Shown: one piece after another, positions 46,830 through 58,738 of the stretch
Layout of the letters: every line of letters begins with the position of its first letter
Position numbering within the stretch: position 1 is the stretch's first letter
Assembly (NCBI GenBank): GCA_921293015.1
Contig: OV121096.1
Span: 11,225,000 to 11,288,999, forward strand
Direction: 5' to 3'
Length of the DNA: 64,000 nt
Source of the DNA: Phorcus lineatus
Taxonomy: Eukaryota > Mollusca > Gastropoda > Trochida > Trochidae
Notes under the pieces: generated by a model
What the model was told of the DNA's origin: nothing
Databases searched by the model: none
The model's input: the letters and a program-made list of their open reading frames with translations, nothing else
Position numbers and translations under genes: made by a program

Positions 46830-46999
46830 CTCCGACGATCACAGATAGCGACGACACTGTTGTCCACTTTGGTTCCGACCACGTGTCCTGAAAGACCTTG
46901 TTGTTTCCCACATATATGGTCAAAGTAGAAGAATGGAAAGCAATCTGCACTAGGTACCATTTGTCCCTCTCGAGTGATGTGTCCACAACAAGATTTGAC
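46830..46999 (-). CDS. Gene B exon 16: laminin-G/pentraxin-like domain, part 2
   Basis: It encodes SNLVVDTSLERDKWYLVQIA, then FHSSTLTIYVGNNKVFQDTW, the W..V...F....L..YV.G segment typical of laminin-G/pentraxin folds (compare NQWQHVALTLDG in gene A). It ends in phase 1 at a GTACAG donor. Confidence 0.78.
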
Positions 47000-47351
47000 C
47001 TGTCACAGAATGTTACTCGACGGATTTATACTTGTATTCATTCAGTTCTTATGTTCTTGTAATTGCTTTGTACCGCACTATCAAAATTACTTCAAGCCTC
47101 CTCATGGGCCCAACGGAGACAAACAGTGGACTTGCTGCAGGGTACTTATTGAATAACATTCAGGGCCTCCTTTCACAAAGCCTTAGGTGATCGTAAGTCT
47201 TTAACCTTCAACTTCATTGCATAGGAGTTAGGGTTAATTCAAGTAAACGTTGCTTTGGGAAATGAGGCACAGGTAAAAAAAAATTAACGTTCCAGCTTAA
47301 TAAATTTGATCATTGAAAATGATTTGATGCAAAGCAGAGTAGAATTTTTAC

Positions 47352-47559
47352 CCTTCAGTTGCGAAATTTATTTGGAGGTCGTCATCAGCCCACAGAGTCA
47401 GGAGAAGTGAGTCCAATGTTGTCAAAGTCAATATGTCGCCTCCTCCAGTCAACGTCAGCCACAACTTCATTCTGAACCCCGAGTTGAGGTCAACGTTTAT
47501 TGAAGACACGTTCAATTCGACCTTGGAATTTTCAGAAGGGGAAAGCGCAACGTCAAAAT
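47352..47559 (-). CDS. Gene B exon 15: laminin-G/pentraxin-like domain, part 1
   Basis: It encodes FDVALSPSENSKVELNVSSI, then GFRMKLWLTLTGGGDILTL. The strand pattern with FRM.LWL fits a concanavalin-like laminin-G/pentraxin fold. 208 bp against 184 bp in gene A (16848-17031), eight codons longer. Confidence 0.75.
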
Positions 47560-48234
47560 CTGAAAATTTTAACAATTTGTCAAAATATTTTCTCCCCAAA
47601 CCTTGAACGAGCCGTGTAAAATGCTGAGTTAGTACTTCATGAAGCATTACAGGTTATTCTAAAGATATCAAATATTGTTGTAATTCAGTACGTAAACTAA
47701 TTCTCCTTTGTTGTGAGTTATTGGTTCTACTACTGTAACGTATATTACGTTGGTTGATGTCATATAAGGAGTAAATGACTTCTTAAAATTACGTTTTTGA
47801 CAAGAACTGAAATAGGAACGTTTTCAATTTTGGTTTTGCACTTCCTTTTGGGACACAATTTTCAAACTATTTACTAAAGAAATTTAGATAAAGCATGGAT
47901 TTTCAAAATTGCCGGAAACTTACAATGCAGGAAGAAAACATGACATTCACAGAGATGAGTTACCAAATCAAAAATTCATTATCTAATTAATCTAAAATCT
48001 ACTTTGAAAATAAACTGCTTTCTAGGCATTCGGTTTTGTCTCGATAAGGAGACGAAAGTTGGGCTTTCGCACGTTAGCCAAGCGACTCTAATAAGAGTCA
48101 TGGATTCACACACTCCTAAAATTAGTAGGCCGATGGGCAGGGTGTAGCGTAAGATAGATACAAATGCATAAGTGTCTCCGAATGAACGCTTTATATTCTC
48201 AGAAGGTTGTAACAAATAAAAGTATAGAACCTAC
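47560..48234. other. Gene B intron
   Basis: 0.67 kb with no recognised feature; a 78-codon open frame at 47979-48215 lacks a domain. Confidence 0.35.
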
Positions 48235-48396
48235 GCTTGCAATATTCCGATCCACTGGAACCTTGTTGTACAGTTGCCATGGAAACTGGACACTTTTTGC
48301 AAGTTAATGAACCCATCTGATCTGCATATTCTGCTATGTCACAGGGTGTGCAAGGTTCAACTCCATTGGCGGAGAAATGGCCCAGTGAACACAGCG
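48235..48396 (-). CDS. Gene B exon 14: GCC2/GCC3 repeat
   Basis: 162 bp, encoding LCSLGHFSANGVEPCTPC, then DIAEYADQMGSLTCKKC and GSSGSEYC. It pairs with gene A 16451-16609 (159 bp), which has the same S.DG.EPC..C. Phase 1-1, donor GTAGGT. Confidence 0.86.
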
Positions 48397-48689
48397 CTGT
48401 AACATGGAAGAGTATTTGACGACTTTAAAATCATTCCGAAGTATCATCACACACTAAATACAAAACAAACAATGATAAGATTTCTTTTTGGTATTTTTTG
48501 TTTTCAGTGCTCTTTTTCATAAGAAACCGTACTACGGCGCCTTTAAATTAGATTTCAGCATCAATTAAGTCAACACACGTGCGTGTAGATTAAAAAATGC
48601 TGTCTTTTAATCTTAAGCTCAATAAACCATAATTATTCTCGGATCAATCCTTCGAAGTTTTATCGTCCTTACTCGACGTGTACACTCAC

Positions 48690-48848
48690 GTAGACAGTCT
48701 TCATATCTTTGTGACTTCGTTTGTAACGTCGTCTTTCCTTTTGGACATTGAACACACTCAAGCTGGCCAGATTTAGGTTGATAATATCCGATGGGACAGG
48801 CTTCACATGTACCTTCCTGTGTAAAGTAGGTACCCGGAGAACACCCAA
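48690..48848 (-). CDS. Gene B exon 13: GCC2/GCC3 (ephrin-receptor-like) repeat
   Basis: 159 bp, encoding GCSPGTYFTQEGTCEACPIG, then YYQPKSGQLECVQCPKGKTT and YEDC. The pattern C.PG.Y....C..CP.G.YQ...G...C..CP.G is the GCC2/GCC3 signature. Length and phase equal gene A exon 15877-16035. Confidence 0.88.
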
Positions 48849-49789
48849 CTATCGTAAAAAGCCAAACATGTTGAATTATTTTCAACAAAGTGTTATTTCT
48901 CTTTTTTAAACTGTTAATGTAAAAAATCAGCAATGCTTGCATTTATCATTAATCTGTTGTTTATAGAACACCCTATTTTGATCTATATAACATCGACATC
49001 ACCAGCTCAGTCTGTAAATACAGAAAAAATCCGGTATACTCTAATAATGTATGAAAATGACTACAAAAATAACTCATTTTCATTTAATATTCAGTTATCT
49101 CCAATAGTTTTTAAGAATTTAAGACATTTACTCGTTTTCACTGAGCAAATGCTATGTATTTGTTCAAATCTTAAATCTACGTCCAAACTATATGGGTTTT
49201 ATAAATTTGACCTATCCAACACTTCTAGCCCGTAGTTTAATTTGGTCTGATGTAGATAAATTTCAAAATAACGTTTACAGTATTAATGTGCGCTTGTCTC
49301 TGTACAATATGCACAAGAAGAATCTGGACTTACTTATATTAACCATCATACTTATATTAACCAAATAGCATCAAAATGGTTATTTTCTCATATTTATAGT
49401 TTATAGATTGCTATTGTGTTTAAACGTCGATGTCAATTTCCATAAGGCTTTCTTTTAGACATGAACATTCCTGTCCGCTGAAGTAACCATGTAGTGAACA
49501 AATATGTGGAAAAAATTGCAAGATGGAAAGTAAAATCAATAGGTCTTCTAGTCGACGTTTTGAGGACCTATTTATAGTAAGTGGGTGCTAAATTATTATC
49601 ATTTTTATTATCATTATCATTATTATTATCATTATCATTATTAATAATATTATTATCATTATTAATATTAGTATGTATCATTTTATTGTTATTATTATTA
49701 TTATTATCATTGTTGTTGTTGTTGTTGTTGTTATTGTTATTATTAAAATCATCATCATCATTTAATTACTAATCACATGACCCACTCAC
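48849..49789. other. Gene B intron
   Basis: 0.94 kb; its last part is the ATT/ATC microsatellite, 30 bp from the donor of exon 12. Confidence 0.5.
49594..49760. repeat. (ATT)n/(ATC)n/(GTT)n compound microsatellite
   Basis: Interrupted trinucleotide array giving a spurious leucine/serine-rich open frame. Confidence 0.85.
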
Positions 49790-50081
49790 CACAACCGTAA
49801 CTTGTGTATACTGGTAGTGTCCCCTGCTGGCAGTGAAGCTCGACCGGTTTATTTAGGATCTGTGTCTCTGATCTTGAACTCATCGGCATATCTAGAAGCT
49901 TGGAGTCATCCTTCATTACATCTTCTTTAACCGATTGTAGCAGTTCAAATGAACGTTGTTCTGCATCTTTGAACGCACTTTTCGACTGTGCCTCTGTCAT
50001 AGTGGCGACGATTTCAAAGTGAACTTTTACTTGGTTGGTATCGCTGATACTACGCTTATTACGAACTGCCCCGCAGGTAAC
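49790..50081 (-). CDS. Gene B exon 12: middle domain 1, second part
   Basis: It continues with VTCGAVRNKRSISDTNQ, then VKVHFEIVATMTEAQS and a helical segment, ending QQGTLPVYTSYGCG. R-N-K-R fits a furin-type site placed just before the strand VKVHFEIV. Exons 11 and 12 total 465 bp against 480 bp for the single gene A exon, a difference of five codons. Donor GTGAGT. Confidence 0.8.
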
Positions 50082-50270
50082 CTGCAGGAAACGTTTATCG
50101 CACATTTAAAGTCACCTTTCGCTGGCAGCAGTTTTTTAAAAATACTCTGTTGAAATGTGGAGATGGTTTTTTTACTCAGTTTATGCAAAATATTTATTTC
50201 TCATCAGTAACGCTGTTTAACTCACATATACGTATTATGTTGAAATTTGAACAATGAAATCATTTCTTAC

Positions 50271-50443
50271 CTCAACATTCTCTACCACCACGTCAGAGGT
50301 TAGAACGAACATGTTGAAGGGACTCGACCGAAAAGCAGCCAGAAAATTCTCTTTGATATTCCGGATGGTGTCATCGTTGGTGCAAATCCCGTCAAAATAG
50401 TAAATATCGGCCTTCATTCGTGTTTCAAGTGTCCGTCTGGTTT
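50271..50443 (-). CDS. Gene B exon 11: middle domain 1, first part
   Basis: It encodes ETRRTLETRMKADIYYFDGI, then CTNDDTIRNIKENFLAAFRS and the hydrophobic V.TSDVVVENVE. It aligns with gene A LKNELYYFAGLCMDEATLQN at 15236 onward. The region corresponds to the stretch between CCP and GCC2/GCC3 repeats in SVEP1-type proteins; I know no separate accepted name for it. In gene A the whole domain is one exon, here it is two. Confidence 0.78.
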
Positions 50444-51092
50444 CTTTGCAAAAACAACGGTCAGAAATGATTATCACAAAAGGTTGTCTTTCAAATTATT
50501 CAATATCATATTTTAGTATTTTCACTGATGAAATTACACATTTGGAGAAAAGATGAGATAAAGATGATTAAGTTTTGTGTAAGGTACGTTGAATAGACAT
50601 CAAATGTTTAATGTAAATTTGCTCATTGATAACGATTCCTTTAAAGGGACCATTCGAGCGGCTTTCATCCGCCATCTTGAAAAGTTAGCATTGCGAGAAA
50701 TTAAATGTGCTGTATTATGCTTATTCATTGACAAAATGAAGAATAACCAATAGATTGATAGAAGAGGGGCATATTTACAAATAATTCATTATAAAAGTTG
50801 TCAGTTACGACAATGTTTTGTCGTAGTAATGCATTCCACATTCGTAGCTCCGATGATTGGCTTCATTTCACGAAGTTTTTCTTTTTTGATCGATACACTT
50901 ATTCTTTGTCAAATTGTTAAATCTTGAACGACTGAAATGTTAACCTCATGTACATATTTGAAATTAAGTGTGAAAAGAATCATGTAATAATCATATATTT
51001 TTGTTAACAGGAAAGTCCTCCTCAATTTCGTTTCCACAAAAGATACCCCGCTCGAATGATTCCTTTATAAATGATGACCATTACAATCTTAC

Positions 51093-51287
51093 CGACACAT
51101 GGTGGAATGTAACCCTCGAAATTCCATTTCCCTGACTTTAAACACACAAAGAGTTCCCAGGAATGAAAGTCAGGCCCAATGTCGGTTCCCACCATGCATT
51201 GCATCTGACAGAAACTTCCGTCCAACCAAAGGTCACAGGCGAGAGCGCCATTGTCCGGAGGGGTCAAGGTAGGGCATGTGGTCAGTG
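51093..51287 (-). CDS. Gene B exon 10: CCP/sushi domain
   Basis: A 195-bp exon with TCPTLTPPDNGALACDLWLD, GSFCQMQC and FVCLKSGKWNFEGYIPPC. It is identical in length to the gene A exon 14278-14472, which shares the signature P.NGALACD.W.DG. It directly precedes the first middle domain, the same order as CCP exon 16 before the second one. Confidence 0.88.
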
Positions 51288-51781
51288 CTTAAAGGAATTT
51301 ACTTTTATAAGTCAACTTTAAAACAGTTGTGATCATAGAGAAATTGAAAACCTGTTCATGTATTTATTTTAAGCATCTGTGTACAGAAACCGAATTGTTT
51401 TATAAATGTGAAATATGTATAAACAAATGTGAATGTAATGTACTATAGCCCTGAGGCCTTCGGAGTACTGAAAAAAGATTGATTGATTGATTAATTGAAG
51501 TCAACTTTTTTTCAACATGTTCAATCAAGATTCATGTTTTTCTTCTATATGTACAAATAAAATTATACATTGTTCCTATAATTAATTAACAATTACTCTC
51601 TTGGACAATGACAATAGTTTCAAGACATATATATCACCATATAGTTAATGTCAGTGTACGCAGTGTTTTTTTTCTCTGCTAATGTATAAAACATTTCGTT
51701 TGAGAGTTGCATTGATGTTGATCAGATTACCGAGGAAAATATCTATGGCTTGACTACGAATTTTCTTCAGACTTTAAGTAC

Positions 51782-51979
51782 CTTTACAGGATGGTTGTTG
51801 GTCAATTTTCCAGAAGGCATACGGAGAGTTTGTGTTGGACTTTTCACACACTGACATTGAGGAGCCATCGAGAGAGTAGCCAGACTCACAGCTGAAGTCG
51901 CACAGAGCACCGTATTTGTACCCATTTGGACAACTCACTTTCATGTAGGGAAGAGGATGCTGGGCAAAGCACTTCAGTT
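51782..51979 (-). CDS. Gene B exon 9: CCP/sushi domain
   Basis: The 198-bp exon encodes LKCFAQHPLPYMKVSCPNGY, then ALCDFSCESGYSLDGSS, then AFWKIDQQPSC. It is a CCP with the C.F.C spacing and the W.....P.C end, phase 1-1. It pairs with plus-strand 13120-13332 (213 bp, five codons longer). Confidence 0.85.
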
Positions 51980-52576
51980 CTAAATAAACAGAAATTACCC
52001 GCTAAGGTACATTACCATTTAAGAAAGAAGTCCAGGTTAAACAGACCTTAATGACTGCCTTTGACATTGCTGTCAAGTTGTTATGTAGTTGTATTTGATA
52101 CAAAAATTATCAAAAATCAAGTTAAAATGTCTTTTAAGGGACATTATTTCAAAGTGGAACTTGCAATTAAGGGACAATATATTTTAGGGTTGTGATAATA
52201 AATCGACTACGACTTTGAACTTGCACCCGATTTCGTATTATAACACGCATGTTGAAGATGAGTCTATAATGTTATGACACATAGTGTAATGACATCAAGT
52301 GCCTACCGATTGGTGTGTCGTCATAATTGTTAAGGTTAGAAGTCATAGTGTTGGTGGCGCGGGCATAATGGTCATGTCAGCTACTTTCTTGCGAATGTTA
52401 ATGCGATAAATCCAGCAAGTAACAAATGCAATATGGCAATAAAGTCCCTTAAGATAACTTTTATATGAAACTCGCTCGTTCTGTAACAAACCAACCACTC
52501 GCTCCAGAAATATATTTATACAATGTTATACGGGATGTCATTTTACATTCTCTATATTTTGTAGGATGGTTGTTAC

Positions 52577-52831
52577 CTTTCACTACGACTTTAAACTTGC
52601 ATTGTTTGGCCTTGTTTCCAGCTTCATCCACTGCATCGTATGAGACGTCATACACACCAGCTGGGTGATATGCGTTGTTCTCTAAACCGGAAGTCTGGGA
52701 GACAATGATGCTGGTTCCACTGTTGTCAGAAGCCTGTGGCTTAGTCCAAGAAACAAGACCTTGGGACGAGTTTTTTCCCGCGAAATACGTCAAAACTCGG
52801 GGACAGTCAGTAAACATCGGGGGTTCAGAAT
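52577..52831 (-). CDS. Gene B exon 8: HYR domain 2
   Basis: A single 255-bp exon holds the whole second HYR domain: DSEPPMFTDCPRVLTYFAG, VSWTKPQASDNSG, and YDVSYDAVDEAGNKAKQC followed by KFKVVVK. Unlike HYR-1, this domain has no internal intron. The gene A counterpart 12371-12619 is 249 bp, two codons shorter. Confidence 0.88.
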
Positions 52832-52997
52832 CTTGATGAACATATCAGTGATATTTTATGTCAGCATTGTTATTATCAACAACTGATTATTCATAATGTT
52901 TTTTGTTTGTAAATATGCTATTTACCAAGGGAAATAGTATTAAGCTCATACTTTTATCATGTAATGATTTGCTATGAAGTCTCTGAAAGTACTAAAC

Positions 52998-53180
52998 CTA
53001 TACACTCTGGAAGGTCTCCACGCCATGCTCCATCGAAGGCACAAACCCGGACACGTGATTTTCCTCGTTTGACGTCATATCCGGCTCTACATAGGTAGCT
53101 GCAAGCACTTTTAAAGTTGTACCCATTTGTGCATTCAAACGTTCCGTCCGGAATAGGTTCGGGGGCAGGGCAGGTGACAA
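52998..53180 (-). CDS. Gene B exon 7: CCP/sushi domain
   Basis: The 183-bp phase 1-1 exon reads VVTCPAPEPIPDGTFEC, then SACSYLCRAGYDVKRG, then RVCAFDGAWRGDLPEC, a complete CCP. Its likely gene A equivalent is the inverted exon 9072-9245, which has the same C.PEP...G...C opening. Confidence 0.88.
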   Translation of the reverse strand: MSPALPPNLFRTERLNAQMGTTLKVLAATYVEPDMTSNEENHVSGFVPSMEHGVETFQSV

Positions 53181-54009
53181 CTGAAAACATTATCAAGTTT
53201 GATCAGAGAGTAAGCAGATTTTATTTCTTAAATGATGTAACAGTAAAATGGTAGAAATTATTAAGCTCAATTATTGCCTTTAAAAATTCCAATCCATACA
53301 ACTTTACAACATTCCCTTTCTGACTGTACACAATAATTTCTTAGCATATAAAGATAAAAACCAACAAATTAACTTTCATATCACTTTGAAGGCCTACTTG
53401 AGCTAAAACGAGTTGCATTTTCAATGTCTATGTTTCAGTAATTCCCAGTCAAAGTGAATAAAGTTTCAACCCTTTGCCCTTGTAAACATCCGAAAAAATA
53501 TTGGTGCGTGGGTTTGAACTGACGTGGGCGAACACAAGAACAGATTATTTTTCAGGCCTTAACTGGCTTTGTCCGCACAATAGGTTGAGGACAACTCAAA
53601 ATGGGTTGAGAATTCCGCACGTTAGACTCGACTGCATATCATAATTTTATCTGACCAAAAGTAAAAATCATTTACATAGCATCGTCAAACGAGCCAGATG
53701 TGCTGCCCGAACATCCTTGGTTACCTAGGGCTAAATTTCTCGTAAATTTGTGCTGAAAATAATCGCCCTTGATTTGTATTAGCCAATGAAACTGCGACGT
53801 CGATAGCACTTGCGAAGCTCTCAGCAGACGTTTTGCAATAAGCTGTTTGGTCATGCGTTTTCGAAATTGGCATGCAATCGGGTACTGGGTATACAAGATG
53901 ATTCAATTTGTAAATTTTTGACCGTTAATTTTCTGAAAACTACGGTTTTGAGATGAGTCTCTTGACTTGTACTTGAAAAAAGCCTAGTAATTACGAAAGG
54001 TTACTGTAC
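53181..54009. other. Gene B intron with an uncharacterised open frame
   Basis: A minus-strand frame at 53721-53906 (VPDCMPISKTHDQTAYCKTS, then FASAIDVAVSLANTNQGR) has exon-like codon use and could be a decayed exon. It is not needed for the gene B reading frame. Confidence 0.3.
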
Positions 54010-54198
54010 CTTCACAATGGGGTTCAACAGAGGACCACATTCCGGATATGTCACACTCTCTCCTTCTCTGACCGGCTAGTTTGTAACCATAGTAACAGCC
54101 GTAGTTACACGTTGTGCCATAGACAAAATCACTGCTTGGATGACACGTGTAGTAACCATTTCGAAACGTCGGACTCGGACCAGGTGAACATCGTATCA
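54010..54198 (-). CDS. Gene B exon 6: CCP/sushi domain
   Basis: One phase 1-1 exon of 189 bp encodes a whole CCP module: IRCSPGPSPTFRNGYYTC, then TTCNYGCYYGYKLAG, then RECDISGMWSSVEPHC. The cysteines and the W...P.C ending are canonical. The equivalent exon in gene A appears at 9415-9588 in inverted orientation. Confidence 0.88.
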
Positions 54199-54605
54199 CT
54201 GTGTAAGTAAAATAGGTGTTAGTTGGTTGAGTGTGTTTTCAACAATGTCACATGTGGATAAAAAATCATCGCATTGAATGAAAATGGGGGAACATACGGA
54301 TAGAAAGGCACCTTTTCATAAAAAGAGAAACTTGTAAAGATTTTACAATTACTAAAAAGGATTTCTTTGCTAGTGCGTATTGTAAAGTGTTAAGTTAACC
54401 TTTAAAGGGCTGAAAAAGAAACACGATATCCAAAAATTTACGGGTGGATTAAATGAGGAAGGAAGAATAGACGCCGTGTCATAAGCTCGATGTGCTATAT
54501 ATATTTCTATGGGAAGCACGTCCCTGTTAGGAAAACGTACAGCTAGAGACGAGAATGAATTACGTTTACAGTTAATTGTTGTTTCTAAGAAATCAATGGC
54601 AATAC

Positions 54606-54727
54606 CTTCAACTGTGACGGTCATCTTGCAGGAACCAGAATTACCGGAATTGTCCCTTGCATGGTAGTAGATGTAGGTCACTCCTGAAAACACGAAGTTT
54701 GGTCCCTTCCAACTTGACCGCTTTGCT
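54606..54727 (-). CDS. Gene B exon 5: HYR domain 1, C-terminal half
   Basis: It encodes SSWKGPNFVFSGVTYIYYHA, then RDNSGNSGSCKMTVTVE, the classical HYR ending (G.T.V.Y.A.D..GN...C.F.V.V). At 122 bp with 5' phase 2 and 3' phase 1 it is exactly the same length and phase as the plus-strand exon 4716-4837, the strongest single support for both exons. Confidence 0.88.
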
Positions 54728-56359
54728 CTGAATCAAAAACGTGTGTATCATTTTGCTTCAGCAAGACCTCTCAAGTCGTTGGATGTCTTCACAAAAATGG
54801 GCTCATTGCAAGGCTGTTCCCATGTCCACTAAGACAGGTGTCAACCAAGCTTTATTCAAGAACGTAAACCTTTGCTTTTACATCATATACAGAGGCCTAT
54901 ACACTTCACATTACGCGGCATGGCAAACAAGCTGCAAACCAAACGTTTGTTCATCCACCTGTGTATCTCAGGGCAAATATCGTGTAATTTTGATTACGTT
55001 ACGACGTCATTTTATTTGTTTAACTTACAATGTATCCGTGTGTAACATGGTCATCATTTAACTTATCATTGAATCGACAGTTTGATCTAACAATATTTCG
55101 AATTTTGGCACAAAAAAAGGCCAGATTTCAAAATTCCGATGTTGAAATAAAATTGCTCTTATGCAATGAAACAAATGTTACCATAAGTACATTGGAGAAG
55201 TATAAGTTAGACTTCATTTATAATGAGTGACGCTGTTGGAAACCTATTTGAGACTATACAAGGGACAGTTATATTTTGAACCCTGGTCACTCCACGAGCT
55301 GCCTGAACTGTAACAGTTAACTGTGAGGTTTGGTATTTAATCATATAATGGAACATCCAAACGTCACTTCCGGTCTGAAAACACACCATTGACGGTATTA
55401 AAGTCTTTCAAAATATGCACACCCAAAGTCATAGGTGCAATTGACTCTTTCATTACCATCAATTGTTTACGACTGTAATTGTTGATTAATATACTTTAGC
55501 CGTAAAAATTCAAAATTGATGTCCAGTAACCTACTCTAGTTGCGACATGTAATAGTAATTTGTATTCAATAGGAAGCTATGAAACCAGTATTGTACTATT
55601 ATATTGATGTAATTTGCAACCCGAAGTATTGGAATATGTTTTCATACATAAATATAACATAGATGGTGATGAAGTTTATTGGTCACAATATCAAACGGTA
55701 ATGGAACGTCCCTAAAGACTATTGGAAAACGCTTGTACAGGAGCACCGTCAATACTTACTTTATGCATAACTGTTGCACATACATATTCCAATATCAGTT
55801 TCATTTCTTAACATGTCATAGATTCAAATCTCAAATAAAGGTTCTATTCACTGCAGAATTGGTAAAGTTTCCCTTCACATAAAAGTATCTTTTAAGACAA
55901 TCTTAACAAATTTAGACCGGCAGACCTATGAAATGTTAATTGAATGTAAAAACTGTTATTGAAAATTGACACTGACTAAGATTGACTCATTAAGATCTTG
56001 GGTTCAGAATGTGTAAAAAAAAATTAAACTAACGGGATACAAACTCTGTCGTTTTGTTCGTCTCCACACGATCGGACCACGGCCCGCTAAGGCACATGTT
56101 CTGTTACCAGGATTGTGTAAACAATCAATCGCTAAGAAAAAGCATAATGCGTAGTAGTTACTAGTCCCTAAATTCGGATACTGATAATATTCACCGGATT
56201 GGTTAAACAACAGAACATGCGATTAGACGGCCTGTTCTCAGACCGATTGATTCCAGTAGAGACTAATTTAGAATTTCATGTCCTCGTTTTTAACCCGACT
56301 GTTATACGGAAAGGTAGTTACATGTTTTAGGAAGGGTTAAGTTTGTGCATCTAACTTAC
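54728..56359. other. Gene B intron within HYR-1
   Basis: 1.6 kb between the two halves of HYR-1, with a dispersed repeat at about 54920-55230 related to 30461-30900. No further exon is needed by phase. Confidence 0.45.
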
Positions 56360-56489
56360 CTAACCTCTCCGTCGCTATCATCCACAGCAGACACTACCGA
56401 CTCGTTCCATGTCACCCTGGCATTTACCTGAACTGGGTCTGCATACTGATGAATATCGGGGGGACAGGTTACAGATGGGGGTGTCCGAT
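56360..56489 (-). CDS. Gene B exon 4: HYR domain 1, N-terminal half
   Basis: The translation reads DRTPPSVTCPPDIHQYAD, then PVQVNARVTWNESVVSAVDD, typical of the start of a HYR domain (PP.V.CP.DI, then V.W..P.A.D). The exon is 130 bp, acceptor TTTTCAG, donor GTAAGT, ends in phase 2 and joins in frame to the next exon, which supplies the second half of the immunoglobulin-like HYR fold. The plus-strand counterpart was not found upstream of 4716. Confidence 0.85.
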
Positions 56490-57253
56490 CTGAAAACAGC
56501 AAGAACATTCACTTTAACGACACGTCTTTCTGTGCTCGTTTTTATCCTATTTAAGTTTCCTTGTATTTAAATGTTAGTAACGCCGACTCAATAGAGTTCA
56601 GACCTTGATGATTCACAGGGATATGCTATGTCGAAAACAAAAGTCATGAAAACAGTAGATGTCGCCAATCAAGAACACATAACCATGAGTAACCATAAGT
56701 AGAAGGATGAAATGATCCCCCAGAATGTTATCGTAACTAAGTCCTTTAATAGGAAACTTCATCATGAGGATTCAAGCACTTGTCCCTAGACAATGAGTGA
56801 ACAGAAGAGTGCCTTTAAAGAGTTTCTATCGGCAATCGGTCCGCCATGTTGTTTTTTCAGGAAAGGGCATGATAAAATGCGATGTACTTATTTTAAAACA
56901 TTACAACACTAAAGTATATGAATTGATATAATAATAACATATATTAGCCATATATTAATAAAGGATTTATGATTAGACTTATCAACAATGCCTTGTAATG
57001 CCGCAACAATGGCTTTAATTTTCATTGTTGTTTTCTTTTACCGATGTTTCGCTCTTATTTTTCAAGTTGTAAAATCTAAATCAACCAAAAGGTACCGTCA
57101 GTAAAATGTTTCAGTGGAGATGTGTTATAATCATGTATACGTGACATATACATGAATAAACAGGTATTTCCTCATGAATTTCAACAAACAGTACCCCGAT
57201 AGGACTGTCCTTTTAAGATTTATTGGAATAATAAGCTCTATGTTAAGAAAAAA

Positions 57254-57577
57254 TTGTTGAGAGCATCTTGGTGTATCGTTTTAAAGGAACATTTGTCGAT
57301 AAAAATTGAATTAAAAACCGGAATCAACTTAGAACCGAATATAACCCATATCATATTTGGTTACAAGGAAAAGAGAAATGATGTACTCAACTTGATATTT
57401 ATTGTTACTAAACACTATATTTATACCTGCAAATGCCATAATAAAAAGCCTCATATTAATGGCCTTAAATCAATTTTAAAAGAAACTTACACCGTTAGCA
57501 AGCAGCGTCTCTACACTGATTGTAGATACGAGAAATTCATATCCTTCTGGTCCTCATGCCACAGCCTTTTTACATAA
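57254..57577 (+). mobile_element. LINE 3' ORF fragment
   Basis: A 107-codon frame with GYKEKRNDVLNLIFIVTKHY then IYTCKCHNKKPHINGLKSIL and FISFWSS. LN.......K.YIY.......P...GL...L followed by ....F...W is the C-terminal end of many LINE polyproteins. It sits in a gene B intron in antisense orientation. Confidence 0.6.
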
Positions 57578-58738
57578 TGTTTTTTTTGTTGTTTTTTTTT
57601 GCCACTAATATGCAATATTGAAATGAATTTATATGCCTAAAACTGAAAATGTCCTATCGATTTGACAACTATATCTCTGTACTCTGTATATCAAAAAAGA
57701 AATAAAGTGATAAAAAACAAACATTTGTCGATAACAATTCAAAAGCAATTTTCGTATAGACTGAGGATTTTGACTTCGTTTCAACCTTGTATTTTTTTTA
57801 ATGCGCCAGCTGTTTTCAAAAGGAATTTTTTCGACTAAAACATCCTGGTGGTTCATGTGGTGAGTCTCTTCACATTGTAACCGTCATTTCTCAATTTTGA
57901 TAATCTAAAATCTTTGCTGAAATCAATCTTTCGAGAAGAGTCAAATATCCACATCGCATGCGTTATTTCCCAAATCATTTCGTAATTACAAATAAAACAA
58001 TGCATGTTGTGAGTCGTGACTGTCTTCTTAGATGTGTTTCTAAATATCTACATTTTTTCTAACAAATATTGTCTTACGTGCGGTACTACAAGCTGAAACG
58101 ACATACCATTGTTAAGACATACATGTAATAACATGTTTGGATTAGTAATAATGAGCTCTAATGAACAATATGCACAGTCATTGTGTAACAAGTTAAAGAA
58201 TATCAGCTTTCGTTCTATGCTTGGCGTATTGCCGACTTATACACAACTGAGCGCCTATTTATTGTCCTTGTTTAATGAAAGCTGCGAATGTTGCGCTAGA
58301 AGGTCAAGACAATCTTCGCCTGGTACTGAATGTACTTCAGGTTGAAGCGATCGCGAGGCACGTATTGAATAAAGTTTTTGTCTCTAATGACAAAAGATAG
58401 GTCTCCACTAGCGTCTCAGTTTACGACAGGGGTCTCAGATTTCCCAACCATTGCAGAACACTTATCGCGATCATCTCAGATATGCTATATTATCAAGTCA
58501 GTGAAGTCAGTGCGTTACCTCATGCGTTCGGCTGATAAATATCAAATCTCAAACAATATTCGCAATGCGTATTGTTTCAAGTTTATTTTGTGAAAGCAAA
58601 CTATTATTTCTATAACTATATTTAGTTCATATTAAATTATCAATTCTGATTATAAATGATTTTGCGTTCATTACCATCTGTGTCTAATATATTTACATCA
58701 TATTCAAAATCATTGGTCACTTTCTTGACGAATAATGT

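Larger units (their letters stand above)
50444..52576. other. Gene B introns around CCP exons 9 and 10
   Basis: Three introns of about 0.65, 0.5 and 0.6 kb. At 51440-51495, CCCTGAGGCCTTCGGAGTAC followed by GATT repeats looks like a retroposon 3' tail. Nothing else recognised. Confidence 0.4.

Noticed and set aside
49581-49772. Leucine-rich open frame
   Set aside because: Microsatellite translation.
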